Assembly (NCBI GenBank): GCA_031841125.1
Contig: CM063114.1
Location: forward strand, 30,077,266 to 30,141,265
Source: Acanthococcus lagerstroemiae
Lineage: Eukaryota; Arthropoda; Insecta; Hemiptera; Eriococcidae
Direction of reading: 5' to 3'
DNA: 64,000 nt
Below are positions 22,790 through 33,985 of this stretch, one piece after another. Position numbers and translations under genes: made by a program. The notes beneath the pieces were generated by a model. It ran no database searches, had not been told where the DNA came from, and worked only from the letters and a program-made list of their open reading frames with translations. Every line of letters starts with the position of its first letter. Position 1 is the first letter of the stretch.

Positions 22790-23990
22790 TTCAGACACGT
22801 AAAGACTCCATTTGTGTTCGTTGAGATTCCCCCAAGATAGGTTAAAAATTCCTTATCACTTAATAAAATTGTATTAAGACTCGTATTTAACTCTTTCGGA
22901 ACTCGTGGAAACTAGTTAAGACTCGTTTCAGACTGATACTATTTGTTAAAACCAATTCTGGTTCGTTGAGACATTAAGACCAGTGACGGATACAGGAAAC
23001 AAACCTGGGCGGAGAAATTCAGATAAGGAAGAATTAAGCAACCTTCTTCTGAAATAATTTGGATTTTCTCATGTCCTCAGAATGATAATTGACTGATAGG
23101 ATAATCAAAAACTAAGAGGAATTTCTAACAAATTGTGCTGCTTATATACTGATGTTAAAAATTAAATCATCTTCCCCAAAATATGCTATCATACTTTTTC
23201 AACTCACTGGATTCTTAAGTGCCCCATAATTTTTAGATAATTTACCTTTTAATTTCTTCTTTTCGAGGGGAGAGGACATTCCTTAGACTAGCAAAGACAT
23301 GTGTCGACTAGTTTTAGAATCTTTTAGACACTCGAAGCTCGTTTCAGACTTTCAGACTTTTTCAAAGTTTTCTCAGACTCACTCAGTTCGCGACCTTTTC
23401 CATGATTCATTTAGATTTATTGTCTTTAAGAATTCTTGATCAAGACTTTTCAAAACTCCTTAGGACTTTATTTCAAAAACTCCGTAAAATTTGGCTGTCT
23501 TGTTGGAGTTTTGCTGAAACACATCAAGACTCGTTGAAAATTCTCAAGACGCTTCCAAGCTCGATTCAAATTTTTCAAGAGTCATAAAACTCAGCACGGC
23601 TTTTTCTGACTGGTTTAAAACATTTTTAAGTTTCTTTAAAAACTCTTCGAGGCTTGATAAAACTACTCAAATCTAGTTGAGGACTTTGAAGAATCTCCAG
23701 ACTTGTTACAATTCTTTGAGACGCTTCAAGATTTCTGCCTTATTTCAGAGTGTAAGACTTTCCCACTACTCGAATATATTCGATGCAGTTTCAATTTGAA
23801 TTTCTCTCCTTAGTGGAAGAGGGGAGAGCACTGTCCTCTCCATTTATACAAGCCAAATTAAAATCTCATTAGGATTCGACTCTGTACCAGAATTTTATGA
23901 AGACCCACAATAACTCTTCTAAAGAAAACTCGGGTAAACTTAAACTTTGCTTTAGACTCTTTAAAACTGCTGACCCTCCTTCCGCACTAA
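22790..23990. repeat. Decayed AGACT-rich minisatellite, locus 1
   Basis: The region is filled with short units of the type AGACTCGTTNAAAATTTTCA or AAGACTTNTTC, spaced about 20-35 bp apart, from 22790 to 22985 and again from 23275 to 23990. The intervening 22986-23274 starts with CAGTGACGGATACAGG, which resembles a hAT-like MITE end. Similar decayed arrays lie at 41505-42190 and 55850-56045. Confidence 0.55.
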
Positions 23991-24350
23991 GACCTGGAGA
24001 AGAGATTATAAATTAGGTCACACTAGGAAAGCCATATTTTTCATTTTTCAACTCCGGTATACACCCTGAATAGCAATTGAAATTCCCGCTGGGGTAGAGC
24101 GAGTATAGACACCCCCCCCCCACACACACACGCACACGAATTTTTGGAGCTGACACTTCTCAGCAAACTCTACTATTTAGCAAGCATTATCAAGAACAAA
24201 GAACCATTAAATTGTTGACTTTTTTTCGCTTGGGTGAAATATTTGTGGATTATTGAGTCGACATTTCTGTCATCAATCAGCATAATATAAAAATTGATAT
24301 TTTTGTTTTGTTCGGATGAAAAAGTTTTGGGTCTCAGAATTTTCAACATA
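23991..24350. other. No recognised gene; C run and CA tract
   Basis: A C run of about 10 followed by (CA)n occurs at 24110-24136. The rest shows nothing recognisable. Confidence 0.35.
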
Positions 24351-25205
24351 CAGTAGACTCTCGATTATCCGCCCTAATTGGGACTGAAGGTGGGGCGCAT
24401 AATCTGAAAACATGTAATTTTGATCCAAAAACATTGAGAAATGGGGAAAATTGAATCAGGTACGTTAGATGGTAAGTTATTTTATAAAAAAAAAATCCTT
24501 AAATACTTAGATAAGAAATCTGTGTTTTTGGCTGTTTTGGTCAGTGAAGGGGAAGAAAGGCAATGCTGTCAAGAAAATATCTAAAAAGGATTGCTAGCTG
24601 TTGTTCTTTAAACACCAGTGACTTTTTCAGCGCTGAAAAAGCATTCTCGGGATTAATAATATGTGACCTGGAATCATAAAATGTGCCTCTGGTATCAAAA
24701 AATCATTTTTCACTTTTTTGACAATTCTTCCAAAAAAATCACGCTCTTTCGAATGAAACAAATCGCATCTTCCTATCGTCATTAGTTTTTCCACAAATTG
24801 CATTTAAAAATTACGTCAAAAGTTTAAGAGCATCTGTTTACATGGTATTGTGTGAAACGGGCCTACAGGAATGACAGAGAACAAGAATTCAATAGTGGTT
24901 GTGACAGCAACGCATAAACGCACCACCACAGATATACACGCTATGTACATCTGTACGCACCATTACCACCATCCCATCTCTACACTCGTTTATCTCAAAA
25001 ACCTGTTTTCGCACTAGAGGCACATTTCATGATTCCATTATGTACTGACGCTTTTCCTACAAGTTCTTCATCATCATCATTAGCTGCGGTAAAGACTAGG
25101 ATTGCGATTTTAGTAAGACTTCGGATTATCCGCCCTTGATTAGGGGGGGGGGGGGCTCGGAAAGGCGGGCGGATATATCAATGGTGGATAATCGGGATTC
25201 TGCTG
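24351..25205. mobile_element. pogo/Tigger-like MITE with a nested inverted repeat
   Basis: The left end CAGTAGACTCTCGATTATCC and the right end, read inward as CAGCAGAATCCCGATTATCC, form terminal inverted repeats of the pogo/Tigger type. Both are flanked by TA (24349-24350 and 25206-25207), the expected target duplication. The subterminal CCGCCCTAATTGGG and its partner near 25130 extend the similarity. There is no transposase. Inside, 24669-24693 is the inverse of 25013-25037 with two or three mismatches, which suggests a second element of about 370 bp nested in the first. A G run of about 14 lies at 25142-25155. Confidence 0.7.
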
Positions 25206-25434
25206 TAGTTGGAAAAACATGAAAATGAGTAATGGCTACGGGTATACTTTTGACCTTGGTAGGTCTATTGGCTGGCCCTTTCATCCTATTTCCAATCAAC
25301 GTGGAACTTGATTCTAGTTCAATTCACAGTTCAGTTCAGTTGTGCGTATTGTGTGAAGCCAATCAGTATGACTTAGCTCTTCATGGTCACAATTCAGTTC
25401 AGTGGTGAATATTTCCATGGAAATTACTTTTCTT

Positions 25435-25865
25435 TCTAGCCATATGCTCATTGATCTTGATCTTCGCTGCACGGCTGCAGTCTGCAGGTGATTAATTTGC
25501 AGTGCTTACAAGTTTGACATCTTACAGCCAAGGGTATACTTGAGCGAAAACTGTAACGACCCCCTCTCCCCTGGCACGCTCGACGCTCCACTCGACATTC
25601 TTTCAGTCATGTGCTTATTAGCTCATCAATCTTGATCTTAGCAGTGCGACTGCAGTCTGCAGCCGTGTTGTTAATAGAAATTTCCATTAGGGTATGATAC
25701 ACTCCTGGTACTCTGACGTCATATTACTGACCGGAGTATACTTGAGCGAAAACCGTGTTTGTACCAAACGTTACGCTCCTCGCCCCCGACATTCTTTCAG
25801 CCATTTGCTTATTCATCTAGATCTTTGCGACGCGGCTGCATTTTCAAGTTATTTTCACTTCAATG
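25435..25865. repeat. Three-copy tandem repeat with a CTGCAGTCTGCAG core
   Basis: The core CTGCAGTCTGCAG occurs at 25475 and 25650, with a decayed third copy at 25836, giving a period of 175-186 bp. Shared surrounding words include TGCTCATTGATCTTGATCTT, GGGTATACTTGAGCGAAAAC and CGACATTCTTTCAG. A related single copy lies at 32740-32860. Confidence 0.65.
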
Positions 25866-26499
25866 GATAATCTTTGCACCCAATTTTCGGGAAAATTTTC
25901 GTTCAGGTTCAGCCCATTTAATCTGAATTCTGAACATTACATGAGTTAACAAAATGTTAAAATAGCGGGATTCTGTTTCTAGCTATTCACTATGGATTTG
26001 AAATTCTATGATTTTTATTCCTGCCACAGATCTGATATCCAGATTTAAAATCCTAATAGATACTGGTAATCTTAAAACGGATTTGGAATGCTGATGCAGA
26101 TTAAGAATTTGGAATTCGGATAAAGATCCAGAATCCTAATTACTGATCTGGATTCAAAATTTTGATGTATGAGTGCGCTAGAATTAAACCCTGATTTCTC
26201 CCGAAAACGTGTTTTCGGTAAAAACGCAATAAACTGTAGCGGAGTCACAGCAATTTAACATTTTGGTATCTAAAGTACACTTCCAATGTTCTAACGTATT
26301 ACGTTTTAATTTGTTTCAGGTGAGTGTCGATTTCTTGATGATATCACGACTAAGGTTACAAAACAAACACTGTAATCGTAAGTACCTGACAACAGAAGTA
26401 CCTTCTCGCGGCATTTCCAATAAAAATATTTCACTTTGGAGGGGGCAATCGTCCTCTTTTACCTCCTTATGCAATCTCGCTTGCCGTCTGTTTGCGGAC
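25866..26499. other. No recognised feature
   Basis: Contains a decayed direct repetition of GATTTGGAAT / AGATCC-type words at 26030-26170 and an unremarkable 79-codon open frame at 26263-26502. Confidence 0.35.
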
Positions 26500-26650
26500 T
26501 AGATAACTGAATTTCTCCATTTTCTCTCTCGGTCGGCCAGGTAGGACATCTATTTAGTTTAGTTATAGTTCATATTTAGCACTCTTAGTCAGATCTGTTT
26601 TACTACCAATCAATCGATACACGCGCTTTTTCTACGTCTTCGCAAATTTA
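26500..26650. repeat. Dispersed repeat, copy 1
   Basis: Matches 36590-36745 through CGGCCAGGTAGGACATC, a TTTAG(T)TTAGT...ATTTAGCAC stretch and CACGCGCTTTTTCTACG. The two copies are in the same orientation. No class is assigned. Confidence 0.6.
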
Positions 26651-26861
26651 AATTCAAAGACTGGCTCTGAGAAGAGGATGGGGTGAGCATATGGAAAAAT
26701 CCTCTGTTGCACTATTCACCAGAAATTTTTGCGGTGCCTAAAATTTTGAAAGTTCACCCGTGTCTGGAGCTGGAAAATAATTTAAGCACTTCGAAACGGT
26801 AGACTAACTTGAGAATCGGGACGTACATATCATGTTATTGTTATACTCCTTAGTCTCTCGA

Positions 26862-27420
26862 CTAGTAGGTTGCGTCTCTCGAATTTTTTCTCTCCTGCGC
26901 TGATCTTTTCATTTCTGAGAAGGATTTACACTTTGTATCCTTCATTATCTGCTCTTCATAGCACATTCTTGGCCTTCCTTTCCAGTTCTTTCCCTCACTT
27001 CTATCCTTTTTCCTTCTTGTGTTCCCACTATCAGGTCTAACATCCATACAATGCTATACTCCAAGTAAGCGTTCGAATAAATCAGTTTTTCTCTCAGATC
27101 TATATCTGCTCTAAAAGCATCTTCTTTTTGAAAAAAAAAAGCTCTCTTCGCTTGTTCCAGTCTACTCTTTATTTCTGTTTTACTTCATCCATCTTGCGTT
27201 ATCAGACTACTTAAGTAATTTGAATTCCTTTACCTCCTTTATTTTTTCACTCCTATTTCCATATTTATTGAATTTTGTTTCCATCTACTGACTACCATCA
27301 TTTTTGTTTTATTTTTATTCATCTTCATTTTATGTTTTATTTTCAATTTTTCATCCAACTTTTTCAACATTTTCTTTAGTTCTTCTTCACTTTTTTCCTG
27401 CGAGCTGAAGAAAGTTCATC
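26862..27420 (-). pseudogene. RTE-type LINE, 3' part of reverse transcriptase and C-terminus
   Basis: Read on the minus strand, the relic begins with SEEELKKMLKKLDEKLKIKH, then MNKNKTKMMVVSRW (usual form INKxKTKVM) and VKEFKYLSSLITQDG after a stop. Next are TEIKSRLEQAKRAF and a short AYLEYSIVWML piece. It then jumps to the C-terminal signature WKGRPRMCYEEQIMKDTKC and FSEMKRSAQERKNSRDAT. The jump near 27050 removes the usual sequence between the thumb and the C-terminal GRPRM motif. Several stops and frame changes interrupt it. It is the downstream half of the element whose endonuclease lies at 27421-27995. Confidence 0.75.
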
Positions 27421-27995
27421 TTCTCGCCACGTCCAACTTCACCCTCAGTGCTTCATTCGCCTCAGCCCATCTGTATACCGGTACGATCATACTTCCACTT
27501 GAACCCCCCGTTTTCGATCTTCGATACCACTCTTACAGCCGAGAGCGAGAATAATGTTCTTTCTTGTCACTTTATGATCTAAAAAGAACATAAATCTGTT
27601 TTAAGTCTTCATAGTTTTCTATGATCAATTTCGTTTATTTTGTCTGCAGGATGCCATGTCCATTTCCTTTTTGGTGGATTGTTCATCAAGATATTTACAA
27701 TTTTCAAATTTCGCTTCAGAGCCAGATTGATTAGCCGTTTTCCATTTTCGTTGGGTTCCCCCTTCTGTATTCACCAAGGGTTTGAGATTGCGGTTCATTC
27801 TCTCTTATTCTAGCAGCCCAATTTCCCAGGACTATTTCGCGATACCCCTACCTTTCTATCGTTTCTTCCTCACAATGGTAGAAATCTTGTGCTTCGTTTT
27901 CCGAGGCTACACTGGTGGATGCGAATACTTGGATTATTAAACGTACTTTTTCCCTTTCCATGACCAGTCTTAGGACTGTTATTACTATTTCGGAC
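27421..27995 (-). pseudogene. RTE-type LINE endonuclease domain, decayed
   Basis: On the minus strand several frames together give the 3' half of an APE-type endonuclease. Visible pieces are a VLRLVMEREKVRLIIQV-like segment near 27950, a FAPTSVASEEEAQDF-type segment, then VLGNWAARI and NPNENGKRLINLALKRNLKIVN. NNPPKRKWTWHPADKINEID follows, a conserved stretch preceding the final strand, and then DHKVTRKN in an altered frame. At least four frameshifts or stops are needed. The RT core that should follow is absent: the sequence passes within about 100 bp into the SEEEL RT segment at 27395. The copy is therefore internally deleted as well as decayed. Confidence 0.7.
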
Positions 27996-28682
27996 GCCAT
28001 TTTTATCTCGACCACTTGGTCCCCTAATTTTTTTTCTCATCATTTGCCCCCCCCCCTCCGATAGGAGGGACAGATTTTACAGTTTTACAGAATGAAAAAA
28101 AAAAAAACAGACTAAAACTGAATTATAGAGGGGGAGAGGTTGGCATCGGACCAGACAAATGGGATCGTCTGCGGAGAGGGTCCAAGGTCACCACCATGGA
28201 ACCCAGAAACTGAGGAGTTTAACAGCCAAGGGGTGTGCAAGTATACCAGATAACCTTACATGCGCATGGGAGCACTACAAGGGAAACGAACCTCCATCCT
28301 ACATGCATCTGTTGCAGTACCCTGCCAACAGAGCCCATTTACTGGCTTCTAGACATGTAAGATAAGTAAATCGTAGGTGCACTACGACTAACATTATTAT
28401 ACAGGGCAAGGGTTTTTGTATCCCTGGTGATGAAATTCCCCCCATATCAAATAATTCTGAATTTCTTCCATTAAAGAAAAGAACCCTAAAAGTCGAATAC
28501 TTTCCAAAATCGTGGGACATAATATTCTATTGTTGAGAATATATCTCTTAGAAATATTAGTTTTGCCAAGTTTCTTCATTTTCCAAGCTCAAAATTTCAA
28601 ACCCAACCAGAAGCTCATTATAAGTGATATCAGAAGGACAGTGCATGAAAAATTTACAGTGTAGACATCTTAAAAACCTTAT
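27996..28682. other. No recognised gene
   Basis: A C run at 28047-28056 and an A run at 28096-28107 are present. Open frames at 28159-28365 (plus) and 28299-28579 (minus) have no recognised motif. Confidence 0.35.
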
Positions 28683-28965
28683 TTAAGTTGTAAGGATCCC
28701 AAAAATAATGGCAGAGAATAATTCCAAAACTGATCTAACAAAAGTATACAATATTTTCACAGTTTCAAAATTTGTACAATGTTTTCCATTTCTTTTTATA
28801 AAACCAACTATTCTTTTACATTTCAAAGATACGTGCTCGATATGCACGTTGAACAATAGTTTTGAGTCCAAAGTAACTCCCAAATCTTTTACAAAACTCA
28901 CGCTTCGTAGTGGTACAGTTTTATTGACATAAAAGCCTACGTCTCTATGACCCTTTGTTTGTCCA
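28683..28965 (-). pseudogene. Jockey/CR1-type LINE, RT thumb fragment
   Basis: On the minus strand one frame reads FYVNKTVPLRSVSFVKDLGV, then TLDSKLLFNVHIEHVSLKCK, RIVGFIKRNGKHC and ILYTFVRSVLELFSAIIFGI. The VKDLGVxLDSKLxFxxHI block followed by LGFIKRN and LxxxLVRSxLEYxSxIW is a strong signature of the thumb region of Jockey/CR1-type RT. This 280 bp has no internal stop, but the YADD core and the C-terminal region are missing. The ORF extends upstream to 29033 in unrelated sequence. Confidence 0.75.
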
Positions 28966-31269
28966 AAATTGTTGGAGAGATTTCTGCTCTTCCTTTTGCA
29001 TAATTTCTCTCCCATTTGCGAAGTTCCCATCACGTACCATTTTATTTTTCTACCGCTTTCTCAAATTCATAAAGTTTCGACTCTCTACTAACCTTTGGTA
29101 GTTATTATGTTGGATTTTTATTGGTGGGTTACCCTTCCTCCCTTCTTTCGTCCCTTTTTTTTCCTTCTCACCCAGATTTATTTCTATTCTCTTGTGTCGA
29201 TTGGCTGAACAGGCCGAATCCCCCGCGGTGCCTGCTATCCGTCTTACGGGATGAACCCGACTATAGGTGCAACGAACTCTTGTGTCTAAGAAATGAAAAC
29301 TAAATCAGAAAATATGTTGCGGAAACGTTTAGAAGTGGAGCGAATAAATAATTTTCAATTTTTTAAATTAAATTTGGTACAAGAAATGACGAATTTTTCC
29401 TAATTTTCCTGCTCAGAATCAGTTGACCCATTACGTTAGACTGGAACGGCGGAGGGGGCTTTTAGAAAGACTAACGCGATAGATACAGCATAAGCACGGT
29501 CGGATTCGAAATTCGTACAACTTATTTATGTAACTATAATACACGAACTCGCATGTAGCAAATTGGATTTTATCCCATTAGGACACCCGATTACATTTTC
29601 CATTAAACTTTTCCGTCGCAATACTTCTTGACATAAGAGCAATTTACGCGCTAATTAACTTATTTACTCGCCAGGGTATTCGGTGTAAAAAGTGACACCC
29701 TTTTACATCGAACTTTCAAAGGTCATTGTTGCGAAATAGTTAAATAAAGTTGTCGCTAGTATGGAAAACTTTTGGCCAAAAATCAAGGTATATATTCTCT
29801 GCGTCCTTTATAATTTTGCGCGCTAGTGCGCTGCATTTGCTTCGTGGGCGACGAGATAAGATAGAGAGTAGATTTTGGAACGGGAATTCGAAAAATTTTT
29901 CCCTCGTAATTTCGAGAAAGCGGACGCTTGCTTTAGCTTACCCTCGAGACGACTGCCTTGTTTGATTAACAAACATAACTTACGCAGTCTCTCGCATGAA
30001 AAAATAGAAAAACCATAAAGAATGTTCAAGATACAGAGATGTGTGAATAATTGAAAACTCAGTGTCTCGGAAAAGGAAACAGGTACCTTTAACAGTCCAA
30101 TAAGAGGAAACATCTTTTCGATGCCGAGTACAGGAGAGGAAGGAAGAAAAAAAAAGGAAGAAAGACTATAAAACTTGAGCACTGCGAACCGCCATTTCGA
30201 CTTTTATTGCTGCTGTGCAGTTTTTGCGAGCACGGCCATACCTACCTCAGTTTGTGAAATGAAACGAAAAAACTATGCTGTGGTTTTCTGTCTCCAATTT
30301 ACTTACTAAATTTTATGTATGCACTTGTACGTCTTTGTCTTTTCCGCCTAGCTGAAACATTGCCATTGCCGTTCGGAAAGACAATTTTAAGCTTTAAAGA
30401 AGAATTGTTCCGAATAAATGGCACCGGTGGCCTTTTATTAAATATTAGCAAAGGGTTCGAAAATTGCGGTCTACGTAATTGCGTATTTCACGACGCGAAG
30501 AAGATGTTGGGAATTCAAATGTGGAATACGATTGCAAATTTGAAAGCACTTTACGATACACAGTCTGGATTCTGATTATCGTCGCTGTTGTACGTAAAGG
30601 CCTACTCTTCAATGAATTATGAAATTGCGTTTTCCGGGCCTGGTTCAACGGGAATTCAGCCAAAAATAAAGACTATGGGCGCATAAAACTAACTCAAGGA
30701 CCTTGAAATCCGAGTATATCGCTCAGTCTCATCGTAAAATTGAAGTATCATTTGAAATGTCTCGTTGAAAGACCTAAAATTAGGTTTCTCAACTAGTCTG
30801 AAGGAGCTTGGAGGAAGAGTCCTTCTGCAAAATGTTATCTTCACAAGCCCCAACTGTCGTCCTTATGAGCTCCAGTATGGAGTTCTGGCATGTCTTGATT
30901 GTATTCCTCTACGAATTTTATTGTAATTATGACGTCATAACGTGTCTTTACAAAGTTTCAAAACATTCTGGAGCACCCTAACAAGTTTCAAAGACATTTC
31001 AAAGGATCTCAATGAAGCCTCAATAAATCGCAGCAGAGGGAGTTAACACTCCCTTGACCAACCTAATGTCGCGGGACTACCGGTGGTTGGCCGCGTTCGC
31101 ATTCCGAACGCGCGTTCGAACGAGAACGGAAGGAATTTTTCTACTTTTGAACGGAACGGAAATGATATGATAAGTATTGAAGAGAGCGGCGTTCTTTACT
31201 CACCGTTGACGGTACAACCACCCTTCTTTCCGCCTGAAGGGAGCGGAGATTGAACCTTGTACAGCCCTG
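28966..31269. other. Unassigned DNA
   Basis: No gene was recognised in 2.3 kb. A GC-richer block at 29200-29290 follows a T-rich tract. A CG-rich stretch at 31085-31145 contains a small stem (GCGTTCG pairing with CGAACGC) and several TTCGAACG-type words. Open frames at 29750-29965 and 30315-30575 are unremarkable. Confidence 0.35.
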
Positions 31270-32150
31270 AAGTACCTTGGGCTGGGTTCGACGGGAAGCT
31301 GTCTGGTGGGTGGTGGGAGCGTCCGCTGTTTCAGGGCTTCCCTTGGTTTTAAGTGTTTTTGATTCATTTTTTACTTTTTCTTACTTCATCTTCCAGCCCT
31401 AATTTGGAATGTAGCGGCCGCGGGGCTGAAATGCTGCAACCTTACCACCCAAGCCCATGGACCGTCCGAACAACACTACATTCAGGCAAAGGGAAAAGAA
31501 GGCACAGCGGATGACACTCGGTTATACCAGTTGAAAACATTAGTAGAAAAATAGGTTTCGATAGAATAAGTTTAGTGGAAACAAGAAAATTTGGTGGAAA
31601 ATTGGTAAAACGCAAAGATGGGAACTATTTATTTTTTGGGCACACAAAAAAGGATATACAGAGGGACAGGCTTCTATGTTCACCAGAAACAGACTGAAAA
31701 AAATCACGGAAATCAAATACTTTTCAGATAGAATAAGCGTATCAACTAATGTTAGAAACAGACTTGATTTTGAGTGTCATCTAAGTTTATTCCTCCACAA
31801 ATATAGCAGGTATAGAAGAGAAGAGAGAGTTTTATGAATTAATGTCAGATACCTCTGTGAAAGGGGATATTATCAAGTAGTAATGAGGGATTTCAACGAA
31901 AGAAAGGTTTTAGAATGGACGCCATATGGGGAAAAGAGGTGTAGAGGGAGACCTAGAAGTAGATGGGAGGATGAGATAATATAGTATGGCGGAGTAGCTT
32001 AGGGGAGGGATGCAAGGGTTCGCGGCAGGTGGGCTAGGGTGGTAGAGGCTTAGGCCCAAAGATGGGCAAAGAGGGACTAAAGTTAAGTTAGTATGAAAGC
32101 TGGTCAAGTTTGTACATTAATATTGAGTTTCCCTCGATTAAAGCTAATTT
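31270..32150 (+). pseudogene. RTE-type LINE with the RT core deleted
   Basis: A likely 5' UTR (31270-31530, GC-richer) leads into the endonuclease. KIGFDRISLVETRKFGGKLV and KDGNYLFFGHTKK lie at 31540-31650. After a frameshift come KITEIKYFSDRISV, then LETDLILSVI and STNIAGIEEKREFYELMSDT, ending with VMRDFNERK, a changed version of the GDFNAKVG motif. Without a frame break this runs directly into VLEWTPYGEKRCRGRPRSRW and EDEI (31905-31980), the C-terminal signature of these elements. More than half of the ORF, including all of the RT palm, is missing at a junction near 31900. Stops occur at 31708 and further on. The A-poor tail to about 32150 may be 3' UTR. Confidence 0.7.
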
Positions 32151-32509
32151 CATCCATTCATTTTTTTTTCTTCTTCTTAACTTACTGGCTTCATTTTGTT
32201 TTCTTTGTTTCCTCCCCTTTTTTCTTCCATTTGTGTATTATTTTCTAATTCTGTAAAGGTCCTCGTTATTGGACTCTTCAGGCTGTGAGAGGGAGATTGA
32301 CTTCAATTAATTAAACAAAAAAAGCTTCTTCCATCTTAAGTTGTTAAAATTTCAAAAACGCAGTAAAAATTACATTCTACATGGGACCTTTCTTCTACAG
32401 GAGTGATGTATCACAACAATTCTCAACCAATAAATTAATTTCACTTTTTCCTTTTCTCTACCAAAAAGCACTGCGAATATCAATATCTATTCAGTGACAC
32501 CCCGTTACT

Positions 32510-32590
32510 TAAGGTTGAGGCAGTTTGCTGAACTTATGAGCAGGGTACAAGAAGTCTAGAGGAATTCGCATCAAGTGAATAAAGTATCAA
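32510..32590. repeat. Short dispersed repeat, copy 1
   Basis: CTTAAGGTTGAGGCA, then GCAGGGTACAAGAAGTCTAG and AGGAATTCGC, match 36097-36170 (CTTAAGGTTGAGGCA, CACAGGGTACAGAAAGTATA, GGAAAATCCGC). Same orientation; class unknown. Confidence 0.55.
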
Positions 32591-32627
32591 GATCCATTTT
32601 TAAGGTCGGCGAGACCCGATTGCAATC

Positions 32628-32682
32628 ACTTTTTTATTTATTTTATTTATTTATTAGTTTATTTATTTATTTATTTATTCTT
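32628..32682. repeat. (TTTA)n microsatellite
   Basis: A run of TTTATTTATT units with one GTTT interruption. Confidence 0.85.
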
Positions 32683-32739
32683 CTTGCTGCTCAGTACTCA
32701 GACGTTATCAAGTAGTCATATGGATGACGTTTCATGGAA

Positions 32740-32860
32740 ATAATTTTTTTTCTTCTTCTAACCATGTGCTCAGATCTTTGCTGCGTGACTGCAGTCTGCA
32801 GCCGCGTTGTTAATAGAAATTTCTATGGACATTTTGTTTATTAGGGTATGATCAGGTCGA
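32740..32860. repeat. Dispersed copy of the CTGCAGTCTGCAG repeat
   Basis: ACCATGTGCTCAGATCTTTG, then GACTGCAGTCTGCAGCCG, CGTTGTTAATAGAAATTTCT and ATTAGGGTATGAT match the tandem family at 25435-25865, including the upstream CATGGAAAT.A.TTTTCTT word. Confidence 0.65.
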
Positions 32861-33448
32861 ATTATTTTTTGTATTTTTTCATCATACATTTCATCGTCAC
32901 ATCTTCACTTTCATTACTACTATGACTGCTACTACTACTACTTTCCAGCAATTTGAAAATTGAATGCCGTATACTATCACGTTTTCCCCCTCCCCACTGA
33001 ATGGGCAATATTTTCAACAAACTCACAGAAGTTTGTTCCTGCCTCCGCAGGAACTGAATTAATTATCCTCAGATAGATTTGCAAATTATGGCTTTATTTG
33101 CATCTTCACGATAGCATAGCAATATAAATTGCAATGTTAACTGAATCGAATGCTAATTAATTATATAATTTCCGATTCTAGATTTTTGTCCAAGATACCA
33201 AACAGCTTATTTTTGACTTGGGAGGGTGATTTCTTGAATACATGTTTCAGATTATCAAATATTTGCAGTTAATCTTTTATTCTTTTATTTTTTTTCTCAT
33301 TATCTTATCATCTTGTCAAGAGTCAAGATGTGTGCTTTTTTGCCAACCCTCCTCGAGTAACGAGGTTACTTGATCGCATTGGTTTCAAATCTGACCTCGA
33401 AATCTCAACTATACTTTTGTTTGCCTTCGACATTTATAATATGAAAGT
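32861..33448. other. No recognised feature
   Basis: AT-rich sequence. A short (CTA)n stretch at 32923-32941 is the only repeat seen. Confidence 0.35.
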
Positions 33449-33985
33449 GTTATCAGATGAAAGTCTGCACCCATTCCGGATAAGACTTTGGAATTTCAAT
33501 AAATAATTTTCAGATTTTACAATGCCATTTTCACATTGGAAAAAAAAAAACAACTGAAATTAGATTTGAAACTAGTATGAAAAGTAAGCCAAGATGGGAC
33601 AGCTTTAATCGTAAGTAAAGCAAGCCGGCCAAAACTTAGGAAAGCACTATGCTTCAAAATTTGATTTGTCACGATACTTCAAATTCAAAGACTCCTAACA
33701 AATCCAATTTTTATCCAAGAACTTTTTTTTAATGTTCAAAATTTCATCCCTTATCGAGCCGTAGCCCTGACATTTAATTCCAGTTTTTTTAAAACGTACT
33801 TGTTAACAATTTCATGATACGAGTATAAGTAAAATCCTTAGATAAATCTCATATCAAATTTTAAGCAGTAAGCGACACTGGTCATTATGATTCAAAATGT
33901 CTGAAAATTTTATGGCAGTACTACCGCATAATAAAGAAGAAGACCAGGGAGTAGCCCACCCAATTTTCGAAAATATGGAAAGTAA
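33449..33985. repeat. Unclassified dispersed repeat family, copy 1
   Basis: Aligned by eye to 40600-41172 over its whole length. Shared blocks are ATTCCGGATAAGA.TTT.GAA, TTGAAACTAGT.TGA, CAAATTTGATTTGTCAC, GTTCA.AATTTCATC..TATCG and GTCTGAAAAT.TT.TGGCA, ending in CAGGG.GTAG.CCA.CC.ATTTTC. It has no coding frame of note. The end block also appears inverted at 52777-52860 and as a short piece at 36397-36425, which suggests a defined terminus. Confidence 0.65.
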
